Shown here: positions 9,149 through 17,252 of the stretch, piece by piece
Numbering within the stretch: position 1 is the stretch's first letter
Layout: every line of letters starts with the position of its first letter
Assembly: GCF_008017755.1 (NCBI RefSeq)
Contig: NZ_VRTS01000003.1
Coordinates: 248,001-312,000 of the forward strand
DNA length: 64,000 bases
DNA from: Alkalisalibacterium limincola
Lineage (GTDB): Bacteria; Pseudomonadota; Gammaproteobacteria; Xanthomonadales; Xanthomonadaceae
Direction of reading: 5' to 3'
Notes under the pieces: generated by a model
Seen by the model: only the letters and a program-made list of their open reading frames with translations
What the model was told of the DNA's origin: nothing
Database searches by the model: none
Program-made: the position numbers and the translations under genes

Positions 9149-10269
9149 TGCTGCTCTCCTTGCCGATCCATCATCAGGCGCCACTGGCGTACCATTTCCT
9201 CTTCTTCATTGGCACGCATCGCCAGCACCGTAACGGCCGAGGAGGGTGCGCTGACACGCACGACGTCCTCGACCGACGCATCGTTGCTGGCCGGGTCCAG
9301 GACGACTCCGAACGGCGCCAGCGTGGCGCAGGCCTCTTCGCGCAGGGAGGCATCGTTCTCGCCCACGCCCCCGGTGAACACCAGGGCGTCGACCCGACCG
9401 AGCACCGCGATGAGGCCGCCGATGCAACGCCGCAGGCGATGGACGTACACAGACAGCGCGAGTCGCGCTGCCGGGTCCCCAGTGCGCGCCGATTCCCGGA
9501 CCCGACGCATGTCGGCGTGCCCGCAAAGGCCAAGCAGGCCGCTTCGCCGGTTCAGGAGGTCGTCCAGCCCTCCGGCATCGAACTCCCCGGACCTCAGGAG
9601 ATGCACGATCGCGCCGGGATCCAGGTCACCGCAGCGCGTTCCCATCACCAGACCCTCCGTGGGCGTCATGCCCATCGACGTGTCCACGCTTCGCCCCCCG
9701 GAAATCGCGCAGGCACTGGCCCCGAAGCCCAGGTGCAGGCTGATGATGTTCAGCTGCTCCGGCGACCTGTCCATCGCCTGGGCAGTGCGCCGGGCGACGG
9801 CGGCGTGGGATATGCCGTGGAAACCGTAGCGACGCACTCCGTGGTTTTGGGCAAGCGAGGAGGGCAGTGCGTACGTGGCCGCCTCGGCGGGAATCGTATG
9901 GTGGAACGCGGTGTCGAAAACCGCGGCCTGCGACGCCCCGGGCATGCGGCTCTGGCATGCATCCATGAGTGCGAGACTGATGGGGTTGTGCAGCGGGGCA
10001 AGCGGCGCGAGGCGGGCGATCTGCGCGCGGACCTCCGGCGTCACCAGCACAGGCTGCCGGAACAGCGCACCGCCGTGCACCACCCGATGGACGACCCATG
10101 CCGGTGGATCGAGGCCAGCGTCGGCAAGCGTCTGCTCCAGGGCCGTAGTGGCTGATTCCGGCACATGCCAGTCCACCGGCACGCTGGTCGCCTCGAGCCG
10201 TGGGTATCCATCGTCGGAAAACCAGCAGGACTTCAGGGAAGAGCTGCCGGGGTTGAGGACCAGGAGCAC
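9145..10269 (-). CDS. ackA: Acetate kinase, first gene of the phosphoketolase operon
   Basis: Interconverts acetyl phosphate plus ADP with acetate plus ATP. The 374-residue protein, slightly shorter than the usual 400, has [11 protein letters not shown] at the N terminus, HRVVHGG near residue 81, [10 protein letters not shown] near 135, [20 protein letters not shown] and FTGGVGEND. One feature is odd: the phosphate-loop motif usually read HLGNGAS is HLGFGAS here, an Asn to Phe change in a nucleotide-site loop. The other catalytic residues (Arg in HRVVHGG, Asp in FDTAFH, His in GFHG, Arg in GTRCGD) are present. It is the promoter-proximal gene of a two-gene operon with phosphoketolase. Confidence 0.92.
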   Translation of the reverse strand: MLLVLNPGSSSLKSCWFSDDGYPRLEATSVPVDWHVPESATTALEQTLADAGLDPPAWVVHRVVHGGALFRQPVLVTPEVRAQIARLAPLAPLHNPISLALMDACQSRMPGASQAAVFDTAFHHTIPAEAATYALPSSLAQNHGVRRYGFHGISHAAVARRTAQAMDRSPEQLNIISLHLGFGASACAISGGRSVDTSMGMTPTEGLVMGTRCGDLDPGAIVHLLRSGEFDAGGLDDLLNRRSGLLGLCGHADMRRVRESARTGDPAARLALSVYVHRLRRCIGGLIAVLGRVDALVFTGGVGENDASLREEACATLAPFGVVLDPASNDASVEDVVRVSAPSSAVTVLAMRANEEEEMVRQWRLMMDRQGEQQ

Positions 10270-10378
10270 GGGGGCAGTCCCTAGGACGGCGGCGGGGACG
10301 GAACAGCCATACGGACTTCAGGCTAGCATGGCCGCTGCGTTCTACCCGGACCGGTTCGTGGCCCAAAAGGAGTGAACC

Positions 10379-10759
10379 ATGCGTTCTCGTGTTTGCATCA
10401 GCTGGTCGGCCGTACTCGTGGTTCTCGTGGGATGCGCGTTCGAGCGCGGCAATGCCCAGTGGCCTTCGATTGGCCGGGTGGCAACGATCGATGGCGTGGT
10501 GACGAGCTACGACAGGGATCCCTGGATGGTCGATGGCGACGGCATCATGATGGTGGATTCATCTGCGCACGGCCGCGTCACCGTACTGGTTCCGGCAAGG
10601 ATCAATCTCTGCCAGGCCCGGGGAATGGACGTGGCGACGTCGGCAGAGCCCGGCGACCGATTGCGGGTGACCGGCGAGGTGGTCGGCCACGCACGCATCA
10701 GTGCATGCAGGTCCACGGAGCACGAGGTGGCTCGGCTCGTGGTTGACGCCATAAGGTGA
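10379..10759 (+). CDS. Small predicted lipoprotein, possible OB-fold
   Basis: A 126-residue protein of unknown function with a strong AAAGGAG six bases before the ATG. The N terminus is a lipoprotein signal (SWSAVLVVLVGC), with the lipidated Cys at residue 19. The remainder alternates short strands (VATIDGVVTSYDRDPWMV, GIMMVDSSAHGRVTVLVPA, GDRLRVTGEVVG). That pattern resembles small OB-fold lipoproteins that bind ligands in the periplasm, but the resemblance is by eye only. It stands alone beside ackA, on the opposite strand, and just left of the repeat-bounded island. Confidence 0.65.
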   Translation: MRSRVCISWSAVLVVLVGCAFERGNAQWPSIGRVATIDGVVTSYDRDPWMVDGDGIMMVDSSAHGRVTVLVPARINLCQARGMDVATSAEPGDRLRVTGEVVGHARISACRSTEHEVARLVVDAIR

Positions 10760-10826
10760 CCCCACCGTAAGGTATTGAATAAAGGGCCTCGGGGCGGAGT
10801 GCGCGTTTCGCTAGTTGGCTGTGCGT

Positions 10827-10981
10827 GCGTCAACAAGACGCCCCAAATTTCGTGAAAGCGCCAAGTCTCACCCCAACTTTTGTCAAAGCGGCAACAGGAC
10901 GCCCGATATTCCTGTGAGGCGCCAAAGCGCCGCCTCATATTTCATCGAAGCGCCAACAAGTCGCCCCAATTTCGGCGAAGG
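10827..10981 (+). repeat. Five tandem ~31-bp repeats, left end of the island
   Basis: Units begin at 10827, 10858, 10888, 10919 and 10950. The consensus is roughly GCGCCAACAAGNCGCCCC followed by AATTTTNGTGAAA. The units are degenerate and abut without spacers. Inverted relatives occur at 17105-17221. Regular spacing of degenerate sites suggests a protein-binding array such as transposase sites. Confidence 0.7.
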
Positions 10982-11024
10982 TTAGGTCTCAGGAGGATCC
11001 GGCAGGCCATGTGCTGCCCCAATC

Positions 11025-12227
11025 TCACTTAGATTTCTTGCAGAGTTTGGGTTTGGAGGAGCGGGGGCGTCGAGCTGGGCGAGAGATTCGACGTACCGGG
11101 TCGTCAAATGGGGCCAATTCGCACTGTTCGTTGAGACTCATCGGAACCCAATGCAGGTGAAGCTCCACAATCCGTCCTGCATCGAGCTTCAGCAGACAAT
11201 AGGGCCAACTGAGAGATGGGGCGGGCCCCTCTCGCAGCTTGCCGTTCGGGGATCGCGAGTGAGACGCGAGTACTCGAATCGCGCCTTCCCAAAGGCCCCG
11301 CGCCAAGATTCGTCGGATCACTAAGACACAGCATCCAACATCGTCGCTGTTCAGCAGGCGCTTGCTTCTCCTCACGTCCGGGGCCATCGGAGGGAGGAGT
11401 GGACTGATGTTTGCTGCGTGATCTGGAACCAGCCAAACCACCAGCCTGCCGACCAGGGCCAACGCGGGACTGGGGATTGCCGTCAAGTTCATCCAGGGCG
11501 GGGATGCATCTCCGTTATTGCTAAAAGGTGGGATCACCCGAGAGGGTTTCAGATGCCTCACTAGGCTAGATGAGGCGTCTGGAGCCTGAGCGGCGAGAAC
11601 AGCAGCTTCCCAAACCCGAAACAGCGGATTCGCTGTCTCCAACGACAGCCGTCCGAACGGCAAGGGCTTGTCGCTTGCAAGCTGCGTGAGCGTAAATACA
11701 TCGGCTTCATCAAATCTGAGCGGCCGTCGGGGAGCTTTGATTCTGCGGTGTGTCATCCCGAGTGGCCTGCGAGATTCGTCAGCATCGAATCCTGAAGAAC
11801 CGATAAGGCAGTCCAGTGTGGCATCGGCTGGACAACGGCCATCAGGGCTCAACACCGTCCAAGTTGCTCGATGCGAACAAGCACGAATCCAATCCCCGAG
11901 GCCAACCCGAAGCACATCTCCCGCAGGAAACTCCTTCTGCCGGACGCTGGCTCGGCCATGGGAGAAGAAGTCGTGGGTACACCTGCAAACGCCGATATCA
12001 TCAGACCCAGGAAAGTTTGGGTGCAGGTCGGACTTGCAACGGGGGCAAGCACTAAGAAGACGAACTCGATGCCATGGACATCGCTTGATGTGCGGAAGCT
12101 GATGAATCGAGGAGTGGTATCCAAAACGAGCGCATTCCGGGCACAGCGACAGGGGTCGAGCAGCCGGGTCCCATGTACCGGGTAGCTGGACCGGAAGCCA
12201 CGCCTCTTCAGGCCAGTAGCGAGTCAA
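11025..12227 (-). CDS. TniQ/TnsD-like protein, probably lacking its true N terminus
   Basis: TniQ-family proteins are target-selection subunits of Tn7-like and Tn5053-like transposons. Residues 29-64 hold the diagnostic zinc-binding pattern: CPEC (29-32), then IHQLPHIKRCPWH (Cys50, His53), then CPRC (61-64). A further CRC pair follows near 80. The rest of the 400 residues is not clearly assignable. It begins abruptly with a TTG start inside the tail of the truncated efflux gene at 12224, and the usual 50-100 residues before the zinc motif are missing, so it is probably a remnant joined to that gene. By eye its base composition is less GC-rich than its neighbours, consistent with transfer. Confidence 0.6.
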   Translation of the reverse strand: MTRYWPEEAWLPVQLPGTWDPAARPLSLCPECARFGYHSSIHQLPHIKRCPWHRVRLLSACPRCKSDLHPNFPGSDDIGVCRCTHDFFSHGRASVRQKEFPAGDVLRVGLGDWIRACSHRATWTVLSPDGRCPADATLDCLIGSSGFDADESRRPLGMTHRRIKAPRRPLRFDEADVFTLTQLASDKPLPFGRLSLETANPLFRVWEAAVLAAQAPDASSSLVRHLKPSRVIPPFSNNGDASPPWMNLTAIPSPALALVGRLVVWLVPDHAANISPLLPPMAPDVRRSKRLLNSDDVGCCVLVIRRILARGLWEGAIRVLASHSRSPNGKLREGPAPSLSWPYCLLKLDAGRIVELHLHWVPMSLNEQCELAPFDDPVRRISRPARRPRSSKPKLCKKSK

Positions 12228-12520
12228 CTGCGGACGAACGCTTCAGCCGCTCCTATGCCAAGCCTTGACCATGCGATCTTCAGGTCGGGATTTCCGGCAA
12301 GCGCAAGGCTCACTGCGTGTTCGCGTTCCAGTGGCAGCATCAGCAGGGCCTGACGCTGCTCCGCAGTTGAAGCCTCGTTTTCGCTAGCAGCTGGACCTAT
12401 TGGCACTGCCGCCAGCTCCAGGGCCTGCTCGCCAGCGCGTTGGGGAGAGAAACTGGCGCAGGCGACCAGCGCCGGCAGCAACGCGGCCAGGCCCAAGGCC
12501 CGGTATAGGGGTTTGGTCAT
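12224..12520 (-). pseudogene. Outer-membrane efflux lipoprotein (TolC/CusC-like), truncated after ~94 codons
   Basis: The N terminus MTKPLYRALGLAALLPALVAC is a lipoprotein signal with Cys21. The segment LEREHAVSLALAGNPDLK followed by IAWSRLGIGAAE is the start of the first coiled helix of outer-membrane factors, which usually reads NPDL..A.LGIA.AD. Similarity stops at about 12238 and a stop codon follows, whereas the family needs 400 or more residues. The gene is cut at the junction with the TniQ-like sequence. The start has GGAG six bases upstream. With the CopL-like gene just upstream it is the relic of a second metal-efflux locus, separate from the complete one at 30473-36957. Confidence 0.7.
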
Positions 12521-12617
12521 TGGTGACTCCGAAAATCGGGTGGCGGCCCTCGGTAGGGCCAGGCATGGCGCGCAAGTGGGCGGGTTGCACTACCCGCGCG
12601 GCGCGCCGTCCACGGAG

Positions 12618-12986
12618 TCAGGCGATCGGTGGCCTAAGGGGACTGCCAAACGGCCGGGCACGCGTTGCACCGGCCGGGCCAGGCCACAACGCTGGAGAAG
12701 CGATCCATCCAGCAGGGCTGGCGCTGCTCAAAGGAAGCGCGGTGCCGCACGCCATCGCGCAGCTGCAGCCTTGGCAGCTGCCGACGTCACAACAATCGCC
12801 GCACGCTTCGCCGGCGCCCCCCAGGCGCTCAGTCCGTTCATGGCAGTCGGGCAAACCGGCAACTTGATCGGCTCCCGCGGCTGCCGCTGGACCTTTCACG
12901 TGCGCGTGCGCAGCAGGAGCCCAGCCGCTAAACGCCAGTGCGAGCAACAGCAGCAGACGGATCAAATTGGCGGACAACGCGGGCAT
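12618..12986 (-). CDS. CopL-like small secreted metal-binding protein
   Basis: A 122-residue protein that starts at the ATG at 12986 with a signal peptide (LIRLLLLLALAFSGWAPAAHAH). It has a cysteine-rich centre (DCHER, then CGDCCDVGSCQGCSCAMAC) and the terminal motif RPPIA. Signal peptide, Cys/His-rich middle and RPPI ending match the CopL family of Xanthomonas, which lies upstream of copper resistance genes and affects their expression. Here it precedes the truncated outer-membrane efflux gene, suggesting a decayed copper or cadmium locus. An upstream ATG at 13061 is in frame but has no binding site. No promoter is evident in 12987-13247. Confidence 0.6.
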   Translation of the reverse strand: MPALSANLIRLLLLLALAFSGWAPAAHAHVKGPAAAAGADQVAGLPDCHERTERLGGAGEACGDCCDVGSCQGCSCAMACGTALPLSSASPAGWIASPALWPGPAGATRARPFGSPLRPPIA

Positions 12987-13247
12987 TTTCGGAGTATAGG
13001 CCGCTGCTTCTCGCCGCGCGAACTCGAGGGGTGCCGCCGAGTCGAGGATTGGGCGGCCCATTCAGGAACGCGTGGAAGCGACAAGAGGCATGGATAAATC
13101 TGCTCGTCCGCCCGGAGGGCCTCTTGTCCTCGCACTTGGCCGACCACAAAGATTGAACCTAACGGTCGCTTCTGGCGGCAGGGTGCCGAGGCTGGGATCG
13201 GTTGTCGCCCGTGGGCAGGCGCGGGGAGCGCGCGAGCAGCCTCGCGC

Positions 13248-14894
13248 TCATGACTCCGCCGAATCGAGCTTCCCGTCCTGCTGCGGCGCACGCTCCAGCC
13301 AGGTGAGCCGGGGCAGCCCGATGGGGTTGGGCAGGGCGCGACGGTCGATTTTGCCGTTGGGTGTGAGCGGCAGCGCAGGCAGCACGGCCAGATGTTGTGG
13401 CCGCATGTAGGCGGGAAGCCACTGCGCGAGATGGCGGCGCATCGCCGCTATGTCCGGTTCACGCCCGAAGGCCGGTGTCAGGTAGGCCACCAGGCGGACA
13501 TCGTTCGCACCGAATTCAAGGGCGACGACGACCGCCTGGTCTACGTCGGGGTGCTCGCGGAGCCGAACTTCGATTTCACCGGGTTCCACCCTGTATCCGC
13601 GAATCTTGAGCTGGAAATCAATCCGGCCCAGGTGCTCGAGTTCGCCACGGGTGTCCCAACGCCCCAGGTCCCCTGTTCTGTAAAGTCGCGCGGTCGGGTC
13701 CGCGCCCGCGGGGTCGGGGATGAAGCGCTCGGCAGTCAACTCCGGACGCCCGAGGTAGCCCAGGGCAACGCCTGCGCCACCGATGCAGATTTCGCCCGTG
13801 TGTCCGGGTGTACAGGGCTCCAATTGCTGGTCGAGGAGCACGATGTGGGTGTTGCCCACCGGCCGGCCGACGCGGATTCCGGCTGCAGGCTCGTGGACCT
13901 TCCACAGCGTCGACCACACCGTGGTCTCCGTGGGACCGTAGAGGTTCCACACTTCGACTGCGCGGTCGAGCAGCTGTCGTGCCAAGTCCGGTGCCAGGGC
14001 TTCGCCACCCACAAGCACGCGGAAATCCGCTCGCCCTTGCCAGCCCTCGCCCATCAATCCGATCCAGGTCGGTGGCGTCGCCTGAAGGACGGTGATCTGC
14101 TCCACTTCGATAGCCTGCATGATCTCCAGCGGGTCGATGAGATCCAGAATAACGAGACGTGCACCGACCAGCAGGGGCAGGAAGAGCTCCAGCACGGCGA
14201 TGTCGAAGGATAGGGTCGTCAGTGCGCCCATCGTGTCGCGTGGGGAAAGTCCCGGGTGCTGACGCATGCTCATCAGGAAATTGACCACCGAATGATGGCT
14301 CAGCACTACGCCCTTCGGACGACCGGTGGAGCCGGAGGTGTAGATCAGGTAGGCCGGTTCCCGGGCACTGTCGCTGTCCGGGATCTCGGGTGGCATCGCC
14401 AGCGCCATTCCACCGTGATCCTTCACCGTGGAGGGGTCCAGCAGTGGCGTGCCCCCGGCCCAGGGGACCTGGCTTGCGGTCGTGATCAGCAGGTCCAGCG
14501 ACGCGTCCTCGGCGATCATGGCCAGGCGCGCCTCGGGAAACAGCGGGTCCATGGGCACGTAGCAGGCGCCGGCGCGCAGGACCGCAAGGGGTGCGGCCAG
14601 CATCCAGAATTCGCGTTCCAGGCAGATGCCGACCCGACAGCCAGGTCCAATCCCGCGCGCTCGCAGCATAGACGCTAGCGCCTCGACCGCCTGGCGCAGC
14701 TGCCGGCCATCATGGCGATCGGGACCGCAGATGATTTCCTGGTCAGGGGAAAGGTGGCGCAGGATGAAGTCATCAAGCCGCAGTTCACGCGGTACGGGCA
14801 GTGTCGGGCCACTCACCGACGCCGCCAACCAGCGTTCGCTCTGGCCAGGCGCCCTCGGGCCGGGTTCGGAATCGACGTCGAAAACACCCATCAC
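13248..14894 (-). CDS. Stand-alone amino-acid adenylation domain (NRPS A-domain)
   Basis: Predicted to activate an amino or related acid as an acyl-adenylate. The order of core motifs is complete: YVPMDP near residue 112, LIYTSGSTGRPKGVVLSH near 182, LSFDIAVLELFLPL near 226, NLYGPTETTVWST near 316, GEICIGGAGVALGYLGRPELT, YRTGDLGRW, GRIDFQLKIRGYRVEPGEIE and NGKIDRRALP. The 548 residues end just after the catalytic NGK lysine. No carrier or condensation domain follows in this gene or nearby, so the acyl acceptor is unknown. GTG at 14894 has AGGG seven bases upstream; the adjacent ATG at 14891 is the alternative. It lies inside the repeat-bounded island. The Sfp-type transferase at 6052 could modify a distant partner carrier. 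Confidence 0.85.
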   Translation of the reverse strand: MMGVFDVDSEPGPRAPGQSERWLAASVSGPTLPVPRELRLDDFILRHLSPDQEIICGPDRHDGRQLRQAVEALASMLRARGIGPGCRVGICLEREFWMLAAPLAVLRAGACYVPMDPLFPEARLAMIAEDASLDLLITTASQVPWAGGTPLLDPSTVKDHGGMALAMPPEIPDSDSAREPAYLIYTSGSTGRPKGVVLSHHSVVNFLMSMRQHPGLSPRDTMGALTTLSFDIAVLELFLPLLVGARLVILDLIDPLEIMQAIEVEQITVLQATPPTWIGLMGEGWQGRADFRVLVGGEALAPDLARQLLDRAVEVWNLYGPTETTVWSTLWKVHEPAAGIRVGRPVGNTHIVLLDQQLEPCTPGHTGEICIGGAGVALGYLGRPELTAERFIPDPAGADPTARLYRTGDLGRWDTRGELEHLGRIDFQLKIRGYRVEPGEIEVRLREHPDVDQAVVVALEFGANDVRLVAYLTPAFGREPDIAAMRRHLAQWLPAYMRPQHLAVLPALPLTPNGKIDRRALPNPIGLPRLTWLERAPQQDGKLDSAES

Positions 14895-14923
14895 GCATCT
14901 GCCCTGCCAAGCTCTGGTAACTT

Positions 14924-15082
14924 GCTGGAACGCGCGTGCGGACGGGCAGAGGACAACGGTTACTTGCCCAAGATTCAGCGAGAGCCATAGTCAGCTATGG
15001 GGCCGCTCAGGTTGGATGGGGACAATTGTCAGTCGGGCGCAAAGCGCTTGCCTTGCCGAACGTCCCCCTATGGCCGGCAGCC
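14924..15082 (+). repeat. Left copy of a 159-bp noncoding block (possible IS110 left-end RNA region)
   Basis: The sequence from GCTGGAACGCGCGTG to GGCCGGCAGCC is repeated in the same orientation at 17253-17411, over exactly the same length and with many scattered differences. It contains the hairpin CCATAG-TCAG-CTATGG at 14985-15000. It ends about 115 bases before an IS110-type start codon (15197), where IS110 elements keep their noncoding bridge RNA. Confidence 0.6.
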
Positions 15083-15196
15083 AAAGTGACGACCGACGGC
15101 CCGGCTCGACCCGAAGCATCGGTAATCGGGCGGACTGACTCTCGGTCGAGCTCGCCCTAAGGCCAGAAAGCCCGGCCTTGGGTTAGGAGAAGTGAA

Positions 15197-15300
15197 ATGA
15201 CCGACTACACAGGCTTGGATGTCTCGGGGTGCTCCGTGTCGATCTGCATCATCGACATTCCCTAAACCCTTGTGGTGGCGACGGCATCCGTGAGGCAGAA
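15197..15300 (+). pseudogene. IS110-family transposase, N-terminal fragment
   Basis: An ATG with GGAGAAG upstream opens a frame reading MTDYTGLDVSGCSVSICIID, the signature N terminus of IS110 transposases (M..Y.GLDVS......CI.D, with the first DEDD-site Asp). A TAA follows after 22 codons, and the frame continues only briefly (TLVVATASVRQNP) before sequence of an IS21 element takes over near 15310. The fragment cannot encode an active enzyme. Confidence 0.65.
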
Positions 15301-15309
15301 TCCACACAC

Positions 15310-16201
15310 TGGCCGTTCCGGGGCCGGGCCGGGCGCGCAAGGTGAACACCCGGTTCCTGGCGATGGCGACGCACTATCTGTTCGAGCCGGACTTTTGCAA
15401 CGTGGCGTCGGGCTGGGAGAAGGGCCGGGTCGAGAAGGCGGTACTGGATGGCCGGCGGCGGATCTGGCAGCGGGCGCAGGAAGAGCGCTGGAGCAGCTTC
15501 GCCGAGCTCAACGTGTGGCTGGCGACCCAGTGCACGCAGGGCTGGTCGGCGCCGCATCCGGACTGTCGGGACATGAGCATCGCCGAGGCGCGGGCCTTGG
15601 AACTGCCGGAGCTCATGCCGGTGCCGGCGGCGTTCGACGGCTACGTCGAGGCCGATGCCCGGGTGTCGAGCACCTGCCTGGTGACGGTGGCCCGCAACCG
15701 CTATTCCGTGCCGTGCGCCCTGGCCGGGCACCGGGTGGTGGTGCACCTGTACCCCGAGCGGGTGGCCGTGGTGGCGAACCGCGCCGTGGTGGCTGAGCAC
15801 GCTCGGATCCTTGACCGGGACCGGGTGGTCTACGACTGGCGGCACTACGTACCGCTGATCGAACGCAAGCCCGGCGCGCTACGCAACGGGGCGCGTTCGC
15901 CGACTTGCCTGAGGCGTTGCTGCAACTGAGCCGGCACTTGCTGCGCCGGGCCGGCGGCGACCGGGTGATGGCCCAGGTGCTGGCGGCGGTGCCGCGGTTT
16001 GGCCTGGAGGCGGTGCTGGTGGCGGTGGAACTGGCGCTGGAATCGGGCCGGCCCAGCGGCGAGCACGTATTGAACCTGCTGGCGCGGCTGCACGAAGGCC
16101 CCCCACCGGATCGTGTGGAGACGGCGCTGACCGTGACCACCGCCCCGCTGGCTGACACAGCCCGCTACGACCACCTGCGTGCGGAGGTGGCCCGTGAGTG
16201 A
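15310..16201 (+). pseudogene. istA: IstA transposase, C-terminal part, frameshifted
   Basis: The frame enters at about 15315 with KVNTRFLAMATHYLFEP and continues with GWEKGRVEKAVLDGRRRIW, the end of the integrase core of IS21 IstA (including the last catalytic Glu region). The C-terminal domain follows. Reading shifts near 15890 (GALRNGA to FADLPEALLQLSRHLL) and ends at the TGA at 16199. The shift equals one missing base. The N-terminal half with the DNA-binding domain and first catalytic Asp is absent. Confidence 0.75.
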
Positions 16202-17008
16202 GCTGATCGCGGCATTCAAGGCCTTGCGGCTGCACGGCATGGCCGGCGGCTATGCCGAGTTGCTGGACAATGGCGGCCCCGACGTGGCCGCGCCGAGTGG
16301 ATCGTGCGGCATCTGCTGGAAGCGGAGACGACCGACCGCGCCTTGCGGTCAGTGCGCTACCAGATGCACGCGGCCCGATTCCCGCTGCACCGGGACCTGG
16401 CGGGGTTCGAGTTTGAACAGTCCAAGGTCGACCGGCGTCAGATCGAGCAGTTTGCGACCTTGGCGTTTACTGAGCGGGCCGAGAATATCGTTCTGATCGG
16501 CGGCACCGGAACCGGCAAGACCCACTTGGCCACGGCGCTTGGCGTGGAGGCAGTGGGCCGGCACGGCAAGCGCGTGCGGTTCTTCAGCACGATCGAGCTG
16601 GTGAACGCCCTGGAGCAGGAGAAGGCGGCCGGCAAGGCCGGCCGCCTGGCCAACCAGCTGCTGAATCTGGACATGGTGATCCTGGACGAGCTGGGCTACT
16701 TGCCCTTCAGCCAGGCCGGCGGAGCGCTGCTGTTCCACCTGCTATCCAAGCTTTACGAACACACCAGCGTGGTCATCACCACCAATCTGCTGTTCGCCGA
16801 GTGGGCGAACGTATTCATCGACGCCAAGATGACCACGGCGCTGCTGGACCGGTTGACCCACCACTGCCACATCGTCGAGACCGGCAACGACTCCTACCGG
16901 TTCCGGCACAGCAGCCGGACGGTCAAGGCCAAGATCCGGGCCCGGGAGCAGGCCCGGACACAACAGGCGAAGGAGGATGCCGAGCCGGCTACCGAAAGCG
17001 GCGGCTGA
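16194..17008 (+). pseudogene. istB: IstB ATPase, frameshifted near 16292
   Basis: Helper ATPase of IS21 transposition. It starts at a GTG overlapping the istA stop ([17 protein letters not shown]). After the shift it continues [11 protein letters not shown], with Walker [16 protein letters not shown] near residue 103, Walker [13 protein letters not shown] near 161 and a sensor region [13 protein letters not shown]. The total length is one base short of whole codons, so the single break may be a sequence error. If repaired it gives about 271 residues, the usual IstB length. Confidence 0.8.
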
Positions 17009-17104
17009 GGCTACACTGCGAACAACCCCGGGGCTGGACTCCCCCGGTCCATGCCCTGGTCAATTTTCATCGCGCAGGGCTGGTCAATATTGGACGCGCC
17101 TTAA

Positions 17105-17221
17105 CAGCCTCGCCGAAAGATGAGGCGACTTGTCGACCGCGCGCAAAAATTGGGGTGGGTTGTTGGCACTGAAAACGGGCGAGTGTTGACACTTGCGGGT
17201 GTAACTTGTTGACGTCAAACA
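17105..17221 (-). repeat. Inverted repeat copies, right end of the island
   Basis: On the minus strand four copies of a (C)GTCAACAAG/GCCAACAAC-type core occur, with the plus-strand cores ending at about 17213, 17190, 17167 and 17137 (spacing 23, 23 and 30). The inner copies also keep the ACCCCAATTTTT and AAGTCGCCTCATCTTTC parts of the left-end units at 10827-10981. This forms the right boundary of the island. Confidence 0.55.
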
Positions 17222-17252
17222 CCGACCAATCCGATCCCGGTCGGTGTCACTA

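Larger units (their letters stand above)
15310..17090 (+). mobile_element. IS21-family element, 5'-truncated
   Basis: It contains the C-terminal half of istA and a full-length but frameshifted istB, with the overlapping stop/start arrangement typical of IS21. The 5' half of istA and the left terminal repeats are missing and replaced by the IS110 fragment. Downstream of istB a short direct repetition (CTGGTCAATTTTCATCGCGC and CTGGTCAATATTGGACGCGC, about 17056-17100) resembles the multiple terminal repeats of an IS21 right end. The exact end was not determined. Confidence 0.7.
10820..17221. mobile_element. Decayed Tn7-like (TniQ-containing) island bounded by inverted repeat arrays
   Basis: The two ends carry related repeats in opposite orientation. 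The left end reads TGTGCGTGCGTCAACAAG from 10820, and the right end, read on the minus strand from 17221, reads TGTTTGACGTCAACAAG. Five repeat units follow inward on the left and four on the right. TGT-starting ends with multiple spaced binding sites are a hallmark of Tn7-like and Tn5053-like transposons. A TniQ-like gene lies just inside the left end. No TnsA, TnsB/TniA or TnsC/TniB gene is visible, and I found no target-site duplication (left flank TTGGC, right flank CCGAC). The element is therefore a non-autonomous or decayed remnant at best. The cargo is metal-efflux fragments, an adenylation-domain gene and two IS remnants. Confidence 0.5.

Noticed and set aside
10827-10981. CRISPR array
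   Set aside because: The units abut with no unique spacers, are degenerate, and no cas gene is present. An inverted counterpart at 17105-17221 fits transposon ends better.
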